Notes: a model not told the origin generated them from the letters alone. Shown: positions 1-6,027, counted from the stretch's first letter. The stretch is 9,213 bases of DNA from Candidatus Omnitrophota bacterium (GCA_028715095.1 JAQUSM010000032.1:1-9213); one strand, 5' to 3'. Numbers and translations are program-made.

Positions 1-469
1 AAAATAACACCTGGAATATGGAGTTAAACGCAACCAATCCTGCGCAATATTCAGTATCCCCTCCTGCCAATTCATTCCAGACTATAACCATGGCGATGCA
101 ACGGGCAAGGCCTATCATAATGAGGCCTGTCATGTATTCCGGATAATTGCGCAGAAAGACTATTGCCAACACAAACATCAAAACCGGCCCGATTATCCAA
201 TTCTGTATTAATGAAAGAGTTAAAACCTTGAGGTTGCGGAAAATATCCCCAAGTTCCTCATACTTAACTTTAGCCAAAGGCGGATACATCATCAGGATCA
301 ACCCGACAGCAATCGGAATATTGGTTGAACCGGCCTGAAACTTATTCCAGAATCCGGCGATCCGGGGGCAAAGATAGCCTGACAAAACCCCTATTGCCAT
401 AGCCAAAAATATCCATAGCGTAAGAAACCTGTCTAAGAACGAAAGCTTCTTAACAACATCTTTCCTCAT
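1..469 (-). CDS. acr3: ACR3-family arsenite efflux permease, N-terminal part (runs off left edge)
   Basis: This is the first 156 residues of an inner-membrane arsenite exporter of the ACR3 (bile/arsenite/riboflavin transporter) family, which extrudes As(OH)3 using the proton motive force. The N-terminus has the family's SFLDRFLTLWIF start, followed by MYPPLAKVKYEELG near residues 61-74 and GLARCIAMVIVWN at 120-132. Cys124 in that last motif corresponds to the transmembrane-4 cysteine known to be essential in characterised ACR3 proteins. The essential C-terminal glutamate lies outside the window. The ATG at 469 was chosen because GGAGAGG sits 10 nt upstream and an upstream ATG is out of frame and quickly stopped. 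It follows arsG by 33 nt and is the last visible gene of the operon. I have not seen the rest of the gene, so integrity is unknown. Family identification is very secure. Confidence 0.95.
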   Translation of the reverse strand, partial: MRKDVVKKLSFLDRFLTLWIFLAMAIGVLSGYLCPRIAGFWNKFQAGSTNIPIAVGLILMMYPPLAKVKYEELGDIFRNLKVLTLSLIQNWIIGPVLMFVLAIVFLRNYPEYMTGLIMIGLARCIAMVIVWNELAGGDTEYCAGLVAFNSIFQVLF

Positions 470-502
470 TAACTATCATCCTCTCCAAATAGCCTTCTTG
501 AC

Positions 503-1192
503 TTAAAATAATTTCAATATATATATTCCTATATAGTACAGGCCCGCAGCAATAAATATAATTCCGGTAATCTTGCGCGTATAATATTCAATCCGCCTGA
601 TTTTATGAAACCATAGGCTCAATGAACTAACCCCTAAAGCAATGGCAACAGCAAATATAAAAACCGGCAGCCCCGTGCCGATTCCATAAATAAACGGCAG
701 GAGAATGCCGCTTTTGCTATTAATCGCTAAAGGGATAAGGCTGCCAAAAAATAAAGCCGCCGAAATCGGACAAAACGCCAGGGCAAAAGTAGAACCAAGC
801 AAGAACGCACCCGGGACACCGGAAGCAACCAGCTTATTATAATGTTTTTGCGAAAGCGCCAGCCCGGGCAAACGAAAAGTAATTATATCCAGTAATACAA
901 ACCCGGTAATAATTAAAAGCGGGCCAAGGGCTTTACACATATATTTCTGTAACAACTGAGCAACCTGGGGAACGCTCAAGAATGAACTAATAATGATCCA
1001 TCCCAGCACAGCATACGAAACCATCCGCCCCAGCGTATATGCCAACCCTGAGATGAATACAAAAAACGGATGAGTTATCTTCTTAGAAAGAAACGAAATG
1101 GCAGCTACGTTGCTGGCCAAAGGACACGGGCTGATGGATGTTAAAATCCCCAACCACAACGCCGAAACAAAACCTATAAATATCCCTGTCAT
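503..1192 (-). CDS. arsG: ArsG-family CcdA/DsbD-like membrane protein
   Basis: A 229-residue polytopic membrane protein with about six hydrophobic segments, related to the CcdA / DsbD transmembrane-domain superfamily. Two cysteines fall in the typical CcdA places: Cys23 in the first helix (SISPCPLA, 19-26) and Cys141 in the fourth (ALAFCPISA, 137-145). In CcdA and DsbD this pair carries reducing equivalents from cytoplasmic thioredoxin to the outer face of the membrane. From memory, databases name this subfamily ArsG, a permease for aminophenyl (aromatic) arsenicals found with ArsE and ArsF. The start overlaps the arsF stop as ATGA, implying translational coupling. Two roles are possible, efflux permease or thiol-electron conduit, and the retained cysteine pair favours considering the second seriously. 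A third cysteine, Cys86, has no obvious role. Family placement is firm, function less so. Confidence 0.85.
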   Translation of the reverse strand: MTGIFIGFVSALWLGILTSISPCPLASNVAAISFLSKKITHPFFVFISGLAYTLGRMVSYAVLGWIIISSFLSVPQVAQLLQKYMCKALGPLLIITGFVLLDIITFRLPGLALSQKHYNKLVASGVPGAFLLGSTFALAFCPISAALFFGSLIPLAINSKSGILLPFIYGIGTGLPVFIFAVAIALGVSSLSLWFHKIRRIEYYTRKITGIIFIAAGLYYIGIYILKLF

Positions 1193-1614
1193 TTAATATC
1201 CTTTAAAAAATCAGCAATCCCGCTCTTTACATAATCAATAAATCTCTCTTTATTGCCAACATACTCCCAAATCTTATCGAGATTTATCCATTTTATTTCT
1301 TTACCATCCTTGACCAATGACAAAATAAGCGATTTAGTATATAGTTGGTAATCTCTCCCATAATGCTCATTGCCTTTGTCTTCTATGTTAGCTACTTTAA
1401 ACTCTAGCTTTCCGGATGCGAGCGCATCTTTAAAGTTAGTTTCTATAACTTCCTTTGAATATTGTTCGAGCTTATAGCAAGTCGGACAACGGAATGTCCC
1501 GTGGAAATAATAGGCGATGACTTTGCCCGACGATTTATTCTCTCCGGCAAAAGCTGAAAAACTTGCGCTAATTACCGCAACAGCCGCCAAAATTACAAAT
1601 AATATCTTCTTCAA
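1189..1614 (-). CDS. arsF: ArsF-family secreted thioredoxin-like protein (TTG start)
   Basis: A 141-residue protein with a clear signal peptide: a KK pair, a hydrophobic core at about 4-18, then the cleavage-like site AFA-GE after residue 23. The mature part begins a thioredoxin-like strand (KVIAYYFHGT, 31-40) leading to a redox CxxC motif, FRCPTCY, with Cys43 and Cys46 the only cysteines in the protein. It should act outside the cytoplasmic membrane. From memory, the family is annotated as the ArsF subunit of a nitrophenyl-arsenical reductase, but no flavin-binding nitroreductase fold is visible here; what is seen is a secreted dithiol/disulfide protein. Translation starts at TTG, supported by GGGGAGG five nucleotides upstream and by the complete signal peptide that this start yields. 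Its stop overlaps the arsG start (ATGA). Family assignment is fairly secure, biochemical role inferred. Confidence 0.85.
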   Translation of the reverse strand: MKKILFVILAAVAVISASFSAFAGENKSSGKVIAYYFHGTFRCPTCYKLEQYSKEVIETNFKDALASGKLEFKVANIEDKGNEHYGRDYQLYTKSLILSLVKDGKEIKWINLDKIWEYVGNKERFIDYVKSGIADFLKDIK

Positions 1615-1619
1615 TTTAT

Positions 1620-1626
1620 CCTCCCC
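1620..1626 (-). promoter_or_regulatory. Strong Shine-Dalgarno deciding the TTG start of arsF
   Basis: On the minus strand the sequence reads GGGGAGG, then ATAAA, then TTG. The 5-nt spacing to TTG at 1614 is near optimal, and no in-frame ATG lies between here and the signal peptide. The site shares a base with the TAG stop of the preceding thioredoxin-like gene, so termination and re-initiation are closely coupled. Confidence 0.7.
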
Positions 1627-1859
1627 TATTTCGTAAGAATCTTTTTAATCTCATCTTTACTTAAAACCTTTCCCGCTGAAACCACTGTTCCGTCAATCGC
1701 AAGCGCAGGCGTCATCATCACGCCATATTCGGTGATTTTGCCGATATCAGTCACTTTGGAAATCTCAACGGTTATACCAAGCTCTTTTGCTGCGGCTTCT
1801 GCATTAGCAGTAAGTTGTTTGCATTTCGGGCAGCCAGCGCCTAATATCTCTATTTTCAT
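1626..1859 (-). CDS. Small thioredoxin/glutaredoxin-like protein (TM0996/MTH895 type, likely ArsE partner)
   Basis: A 77-residue cytoplasmic protein that starts directly into a beta strand (MKIEILGAGCPKCKQL) with the redox motif CPKC at Cys10 and Cys13, and has the conserved cis-proline segment MMTPALAIDG about forty residues later. This is the compact thioredoxin fold of the TM0996/MTH895 'redox-active disulfide protein 2' family. It lacks a signal peptide. Sitting just upstream of arsF and arsG, it takes the ArsE position of arsEFG clusters as I remember them, but I cannot confirm the name from sequence alone. A likely role is donating electrons to the Cys23/Cys141 pair of the ArsG-like membrane protein. 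An in-frame GTG at 1868 would add MRR; the ATG was preferred because the family normally begins with MKI. It lies 13 nt after arsM. Confidence 0.85.
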   Translation of the reverse strand: MKIEILGAGCPKCKQLTANAEAAAKELGITVEISKVTDIGKITEYGVMMTPALAIDGTVVSAGKVLSKDEIKKILTK

Positions 1860-1872
1860 TCTACGCACCCAT

Positions 1873-2643
1873 CTATCTTTTTATTGCTGATACTTTTATG
1901 CTAACTACCGCATCTTGAGCGGCTTCAAGGGTATCAAACATAGCATCTACCGGATAACTCGATTCGCTTATTATCTTAACATCTTTAAAACCAGCCATAT
2001 TTATAAGTTCTAGGTATTCGCCCTTCTTAATAGCTCCTGCAAGACAACCCACATAAGCCTCAACAGACTTTTTAATGGCACTCGGCAACTCTTTAGCAAG
2101 CACCAAATCTGAAACCATTAGCCTGCCGTTTGGTTTTAATACCCTATGCGCCTCATTAAACACCGTCTCTTTATCAGGCGAAAGATTAATAACGCAATTG
2201 GAAATAATCACATCAATAGAGCTGTCTTCAACGGGTAGCTTTTCAATTTCACCTAAGCGAAACTCCACATTGCAGTATTTACCTTTCTTGGCATTTTCCT
2301 TCGCTTTAGCGATCATCTCCGGAGTCATATCAACACCGATAACACGGCCTGTTTTACCGACTCTTTTAGCCGCTAGAAATGCATCAAACCCCGCCCCGCT
2401 TCCTAAATCAAGCACAACATCGCCTTCTTTTAAGGACGCCAGCGCAACAGGATTGCCGCAGCCAAACCCTAGATTTGCGCCTTCAGGAACGGCATTTATT
2501 TCGGCATCACTATAACCAACCGTCTTACTCATAATTTTAGCCTGGCTTATGCCGCTGCAACAAGAGCCCGAAGAACAACATGAAGTAGCCTGCTTCACTG
2601 CCTTTGCGTAACCATCCCTAACAATCTTTTTTATTTTTTCCAT
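1873..2643 (-). CDS. arsM: Arsenite methyltransferase
   Basis: A 256-residue SAM-dependent methyltransferase that transfers methyl groups to trivalent arsenic. The SAM-binding loop is VLDLGSGAGFDA (77-88), with the acidic strand-2 end at VIGVD (101-105). The three cysteines that bind As(III) in characterised ArsM enzymes are present in their usual contexts: Cys62 (GFGCGNP), Cys150 (ISNCVINL) and Cys200 (YVGCLAGA). The N-terminus has a further cysteine-rich patch, Cys22, Cys23, Cys28 and Cys29, common in ArsM of anaerobes and possibly capturing or delivering arsenite. The length is normal for the short bacterial form without a long C-terminal extension. The start follows the CDF stop by 3 nt, consistent with re-initiation. 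Products would be methylarsenite and more methylated species; neighbouring permeases could export them. Confidence 0.96.
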   Translation of the reverse strand: MEKIKKIVRDGYAKAVKQATSCCSSGSCCSGISQAKIMSKTVGYSDAEINAVPEGANLGFGCGNPVALASLKEGDVVLDLGSGAGFDAFLAAKRVGKTGRVIGVDMTPEMIAKAKENAKKGKYCNVEFRLGEIEKLPVEDSSIDVIISNCVINLSPDKETVFNEAHRVLKPNGRLMVSDLVLAKELPSAIKKSVEAYVGCLAGAIKKGEYLELINMAGFKDVKIISESSYPVDAMFDTLEAAQDAVVSIKVSAIKR

Positions 2644-2646
2644 TTC

Positions 2647-3531
2647 CTATACCTTAACCAGAGGAACCCCTTTGCATGAATTAAGCTCTATCTGCAATGT
2701 TACATGCGTAATAGCAAAATGCTCTTTAAGCGCTTCTTCGGCTTGTTTTACTAAAAGGCAGGTTTGGCTCACGGGCATATCGCGCGACACATTGATATGC
2801 GCTTCAAAATGGATGTCTCGTTCAGTCACTGCCCATAAATGCGCATGATGAATATCTTTTATCCCATCAATACCTTCTAACCGCGCCTGGATTTCCCTCA
2901 AATTTATTCCCTTTGGGACATGCTGCATGAGAATATGGGTACTTTCTTCAATAATCTTGTATCCTTCTTTAAGTACATAGATTCCTATAAGGATAGTTAG
3001 AGCCGGATCAATCCAATAAGCCTTGGAAAATAAAATCGCACAGGCCCCGATAATTACCCCGATAGAAGAAAGAAAGTCCGAAAAAAGATGCACATACGCG
3101 GCTCGTATGTTTAAATCTTCATGCGCATGCGCTTTGAGCAAAAACACAGAAACAATGTTCGCGATCAATCCGGCTGAAGCAGCAACCAACATCAATACGC
3201 TGTTTATCGCATGCGGATGAGTAAACCTGGCAATAGCCTCCTTAAAAAGAAATATGGAAACTACTACCAATGCACAAGCATTAAAAAGCGCCGCTAAAAT
3301 CTCTGCGCGCTTATAACCAAAGGTTTGAGCTTCAGTATTTTTGCGCTTAGCAAGCCGTATAGCAAAAAGACTAATAACCAAAGCAACTGTATCGCTAAAA
3401 TTATGCAGTGCGTCAGAAATCAGCGAAAGACTTCCTGAAAAGATACCACCGATAATTTGCGCTGCAGTGGTGGCAAGATTAAGTCCGGCTGATATAATCA
3501 ATCGGCTTTCTTTATTGTTTTCTTTATGCAT
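2647..3531 (-). CDS. CDF-family cation diffusion facilitator (Zn/Cd-type exporter)
   Basis: A 294-residue inner-membrane metal/proton antiporter with the six-helix CDF layout and a C-terminal cytoplasmic metal-sensing domain. The transport site has the zinc-type pattern HxxxD in helix 2 (HNFSD) and HxxxD in helix 5 (HLFSD), as in CzcD/ZnT proteins; a DD-type manganese or iron signature is absent. A short His-containing loop (KAHAHED) precedes helix 5, and the C-terminal domain carries several histidines (DIHHAHLW and DIHFEAH), as expected for Zn binding. Start: the ATG at 3531 was preferred to a TTG at 3537 that would add two residues; AGGA lies 10 nt before the ATG and 4 nt before the TTG, so the choice is not absolute. 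It lies 17 nt downstream of the permease gene. Likely substrates are Zn2+, Cd2+ or Co2+. Confidence 0.93.
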   Translation of the reverse strand: MHKENNKESRLIISAGLNLATTAAQIIGGIFSGSLSLISDALHNFSDTVALVISLFAIRLAKRKNTEAQTFGYKRAEILAALFNACALVVVSIFLFKEAIARFTHPHAINSVLMLVAASAGLIANIVSVFLLKAHAHEDLNIRAAYVHLFSDFLSSIGVIIGACAILFSKAYWIDPALTILIGIYVLKEGYKIIEESTHILMQHVPKGINLREIQARLEGIDGIKDIHHAHLWAVTERDIHFEAHINVSRDMPVSQTCLLVKQAEEALKEHFAITHVTLQIELNSCKGVPLVKV

Positions 3532-3548
3532 ATACAAATTTTCCTATC

Positions 3549-4721
3549 TTACTTAACAATCGCTCCGAAAATCATACCACTTATAGTTGCCATGACAACA
3601 ACCAAAACCACATAGACAACTGTCTTTTTAGTTCCCATAATACTCCGCAACACAAGTATACTAGGCAAGCTTAACGCCGGTCCGGCCAAAAGTAACGCCA
3701 GGGCAGGCCCTTTGCCCATTCCTGAATTCATCAACCCCTGCAATATGGGTACCTCGGTAAGCGTGGCAAAATACATAAATGCCGCTAGTATCGAAGAAAA
3801 TAAATTTGCCCATAAAGAATTACCTCCGACAAGCGCAGCGACAAAACGCGATGGGATCACTCCTTCATGGCCTACTCTCCCCAAGAGGAATCCTGATACA
3901 AGTACCCCACCCAAAAGAAGCGGAAGAATCTGTAAAGCAAAACCCCATGTCGCGCCAGTCCATTCTTTTAGCTCATCCTTTTTGAACCATTTGAAAAGCA
4001 TTATAGCTAAGCTCACAAGAGAGAACCCGGCAATCCACCCTTTATATTGATAAATCATTGACCAGATACCATGGTCGCCCTCTAACGGCTTTCCCCAGTT
4101 AGCAAATACAAGGAATGCAACCATTGAAGCAAAATAGAGAACTGTCTTTCCAAGAGATCGGGTTTCTTTTACTTCTCCAACGTTAAAATCACCGCTTGCC
4201 TGGCGTGCCCTCTCTTCTTTCAAAAATATAAGATGCATCAATAAACCGATAACAACGCTAAATATCACAGCACCTATGGCTCTTGCCAGCCCTAATTGCC
4301 AGCCAAGAATCCGTGCCGTAAGAATAATAGCTAAAACATTAATGGCGGGCCCCGAATAAAGAAAAGCAACCGCAGGCCCAAGGCCAGCGCCTCTTTTATA
4401 GATACCAGAGAAAAGCGGTAAAACCGTACATGAACAAACAGCAAGAATTGTTCCTGAAATTGACGCTACGCTGTATGAAAGAAATTTATTCGCTTTAGCT
4501 CCAAAATATTTCATTACCGATGCTTGACTTACGAATACCGATATGGCTCCTGCGATAAAGAATGCCGGAACAAGGCATAAAAGTACATGTTCCCGCGCAT
4601 ACCATTTCACAAGAGCCAACGCCTCAAACACGGCGTTACTGAATCGCAGGTTTTCAACCGGCAGATAGAAACATACCAAAAATGCCGCAGCTATATAAAG
4701 AAACTTTCTCCACTCTTTCAT
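3549..4721 (-). CDS. arsP: ArsP-family permease (COG0701, formerly DUF318)
   Basis: A 390-residue polytopic membrane protein with two related halves around a cytoplasmic, charged linker at about residues 166-195. The first half has AVCSCTVLPLFSGIYKRG (Cys96 and Cys98) and SGPAINV (123-129). The second half has FATLTEVPI (near 318-326) and the matching AGPALSLP (346-353). These are COG0701/ArsP_1 signatures. Characterised ArsP proteins export trivalent organoarsenicals such as methylarsenite and reduced roxarsone, but other COG0701 members handle copper, zinc or mercury or are uncharacterised, so the symbol reflects family and context. The ATG at 4721 overlaps the DUF134 stop as ATGA and has AAGGA six nucleotides upstream; a longer in-frame start would run into the upstream gene. 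Co-occurrence with arsM supports methylarsenite export. Confidence 0.85.
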   Translation of the reverse strand: MKEWRKFLYIAAAFLVCFYLPVENLRFSNAVFEALALVKWYAREHVLLCLVPAFFIAGAISVFVSQASVMKYFGAKANKFLSYSVASISGTILAVCSCTVLPLFSGIYKRGAGLGPAVAFLYSGPAINVLAIILTARILGWQLGLARAIGAVIFSVVIGLLMHLIFLKEERARQASGDFNVGEVKETRSLGKTVLYFASMVAFLVFANWGKPLEGDHGIWSMIYQYKGWIAGFSLVSLAIMLFKWFKKDELKEWTGATWGFALQILPLLLGGVLVSGFLLGRVGHEGVIPSRFVAALVGGNSLWANLFSSILAAFMYFATLTEVPILQGLMNSGMGKGPALALLLAGPALSLPSILVLRSIMGTKKTVVYVVLVVVMATISGMIFGAIVK

Positions 4722-5023
4722 TTTCTGTTCCTTCCACCGACCTTGCAGCATCCGCCTTCGATCCTGATTGCCTTAATATTAACCAAACCATCAGCTATCT
4801 TTCTCTGGGCCGAAGTTAGAATCCTTGAGAAAGTCGGCCGAGAAATCTTCATTAACTTTGCCGCATCAAGCTGCTCCAAGCCTTCAAGGCAAGCTAAACG
4901 CACAGCTTCAAACTCATCAAGGGACAAATAAACCCCTTCGCATTTGCTTAGAGGCTTACATTGGGGTTTAAAACACCGCTCCCGGGGAGCGCATTTTACC
5001 CATCTGGTCTTCTTCGGACGCAT
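4718..5023 (-). CDS. DUF134 (UPF0251) Cys-rich helix-turn-helix protein
   Basis: A 101-residue basic protein, the first gene after the promoter. It has the DUF134 opening MRPKKTRWVKCAP, then a helix-turn-helix at roughly residues 36-80 in which AAKLMKISRPTFSRIL resembles a sigma70 region-4 recognition unit. Cysteines are abundant: Cys11, Cys17, Cys22 and Cys28 form an N-terminal cluster, Cys45 lies in the helical domain, and Cys92-Cys93 sit in a Gly-rich tail (GGCCKVGG). Four N-terminal cysteines in this spacing could bind a metal or a trivalent arsenical. The function of DUF134 is not established to my knowledge; a transcription factor or metal-responsive regulator is a reasonable inference. 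The ATG at 5023 has GAGG five nucleotides upstream; a GTG two codons earlier overlaps that site and is less likely. Confidence 0.9.
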   Translation of the reverse strand: MRPKKTRWVKCAPRERCFKPQCKPLSKCEGVYLSLDEFEAVRLACLEGLEQLDAAKLMKISRPTFSRILTSAQRKIADGLVNIKAIRIEGGCCKVGGRNRK

Positions 5024-5036
5024 AAACACCTCTTTA

Positions 5037-5062
5037 TTGTTATGAACACCTGTTCATAACAA
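5037..5062. promoter_or_regulatory. 12-2-12 perfect inverted repeat, probable ArsR/SmtB-type operator
   Basis: The arms TTGTTATGAACA and its exact reverse complement flank a central CC, giving 26 bp of perfect dyad symmetry. The inner TGAACA-NN-TGTTCA matches the 12-2-12 operator layout known for SmtB/CzrA-like ArsR-family metal sensors. It abuts the -10 element and spans the expected transcription start, the usual placement for repression. The cognate regulator is not encoded in the window; DUF134, the first gene, is an alternative binder. Confidence 0.8.
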
Positions 5063-5089
5063 GTTTAGCATATTTTACTGCGCTGTCAA
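5062..5089 (-). promoter_or_regulatory. Sigma70-type promoter of the metal/arsenic operon
   Basis: Read on the minus strand, a perfect TTGACA (-35, at 5084-5089) is followed by a 16-bp spacer ending in TGC and then TAAACT (-10, at 5062-5067), an extended -10 arrangement. Transcription should begin near 5055, leaving a leader of about 30 nt before the DUF134 ATG and placing the 26-bp dyad over the start site. This is the only convincing promoter found by eye in the window. Confidence 0.75.
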
Positions 5090-5128
5090 TAAAAATTGTA
5101 TTGTTTGTTTTTGATTAACAGGAAAGGA

Positions 5129-5485
5129 TTACGGCTTTACTAATAGCCCGCGGAACATAAAAAAAGCTGCGGCCAGGATACACAATGCCGCCCATAGATA
5201 ATCTTTTTTTAAGCCTTCTTTCATATAAAATACGCAAAACGGCACAAATACTGATAAGGTTATTAACTCCTGCAGAATCTTAAGCTGCCCAAGATTCATT
5301 ACCTGATGGCCGATCCTGTTTGCGGGAACCTGCAGAAGGTATTCAAATAAAGCAACGCCCCAGCTTATTATGGCTGCGATGGCCCACGGCTTGCCGCTAT
5401 AATTTCTTAAATGTCCGTACCAGGCAAATGTCATAAACACATTGCTGCATATCAGCATTAACGCTGTAATTATAAATTTATTCAT
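5129..5485 (-). CDS. DUF486 small membrane protein (DMT-like)
   Basis: A 118-residue protein with four predicted hydrophobic segments and the highly conserved DUF486 core: NVFMTFAWYGHLRN (near 15-28), SWGVALFEYLLQVPANRIG (near 41-59) and LKILQELITLSVFVPF (near 69-84). The family is placed near drug/metabolite transporters, but its function is not known to me. The ATG at 5485 is supported by AGGAG eight nucleotides upstream, a site formed by the last codons of the preceding gene, which stops only 5 nt before this start. It is therefore the apparent last gene of the hyf/ehr-like operon. No intrinsic terminator is visible after its stop at 5129. Confidence 0.9.
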   Translation of the reverse strand: MNKFIITALMLICSNVFMTFAWYGHLRNYSGKPWAIAAIISWGVALFEYLLQVPANRIGHQVMNLGQLKILQELITLSVFVPFCVFYMKEGLKKDYLWAALCILAAAFFMFRGLLVKP

Positions 5486-5490
5486 CGGGT

Positions 5491-6027
5491 TTACTCCTTT
5501 TCCCGCAATAACATTAACAGCGCCTGGATAATAGCCAGCGGGCTTGGCGGACAACCCGGTATATGCAATGCTACCGGAAGTATGTTCTTTACCGCCCCTT
5601 CAATATAATAAGAACCTTTAAATGGACCGCCGTCTAAGGCGCAGTCTCCGCAGGTAATCACGAACTTAGGTTCGGGCATGGAGTCATAAGTCTTCTTTAG
5701 TGCGATAAGCATATTCTTAGATACCGGCCCGGTAACCAAAAGCGCATCGGCATGGCGCGGGGAAGCTGTAAAATTTACTCCAAACCTCTGTAAATCGTAA
5801 ATCGGGTTGTTCGCAGAGATTATTTCGGATTCGCAGGCGCCGCAAGAACCCGAATCCAAATGGCGGATATGTAAAGACCTTCTGAATTTATTTTGAATCA
5901 ACGATTTCAATTCCAGGCCCGCCTGTCCGGCAGGCAGGCCCAGCCGGTCTATTTTTGCGGTTAAGTCCGGTTCAATATGCCTGGAAAACAGGCCTTTTAA
6001 TATTCTATTCTTTAGCATTAGCAGCAT
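5491..6027 (-). CDS. hyfI: NuoB/HyfI-like iron-sulfur subunit of the Ehr/Hyf-type complex
   Basis: A 178-residue peripheral subunit homologous to complex I NuoB and to the small subunits HycG/HyfI of group 4 hydrogenases. The four ligands of the proximal [4Fe-4S] cluster are intact: Cys62 and Cys65 (GSCGACESE), Cys129 (GDCALDGGPFKGSY) and Cys159 (PGCPPSP). An additional Cys126 lies three residues before Cys129. The N-terminal linker contains LPAGQAG at 31-37, encoded by a GC-rich palindrome that looks like an insertion. The protein ends soon after the last cluster ligand, without an extra domain. The start lies 3 nt after the large-subunit stop, with GGAGGGG in the end of that gene as ribosome-binding site, although spacing is on the long side and an ATG at 6018 is an alternative. 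It should pass electrons to or from the large-subunit active-site cavity. Confidence 0.92.
   Translation of the reverse strand: MLLMLKNRILKGLFSRHIEPDLTAKIDRLGLPAGQAGLELKSLIQNKFRRSLHIRHLDSGSCGACESEIISANNPIYDLQRFGVNFTASPRHADALLVTGPVSKNMLIALKKTYDSMPEPKFVITCGDCALDGGPFKGSYYIEGAVKNILPVALHIPGCPPSPLAIIQALLMLLREKE
5916..5940. repeat. GC-rich palindrome inserted in frame in the NuoB/HyfI-like gene
   Basis: Arms GGCCCGCCTG and CAGGCAGGCC pair at nine of ten positions around TCCGG. It is far more GC-rich than the surrounding sequence and encodes GLPAGQAG in the reading frame, in a linker before the first cluster ligands. I recall very similar PAGQAG or PAGRQAG inserts scattered through genes of uncultured candidate phyla, which would make it one copy of a small dispersed palindromic element. 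Only one copy is visible here. Confidence 0.55.

Noticed and set aside
229..469. Possible broken acr3 gene because plus-strand open frames cross the region
   Set aside because: The minus-strand frame is open from the ATG to the window edge and matches ACR3 continuously for 156 residues.
2075..2515. 146-codon open frame on the plus strand
   Set aside because: It lies fully antisense to arsM, whose motifs are complete; its translation is Ser/Thr/Pro-rich low-information sequence with no recognisable motif.
3712..4050. Two overlapping plus-strand open frames opposite the permease
   Set aside because: Shadows of a well-conserved membrane protein gene; nothing in their translations suggests a real protein.
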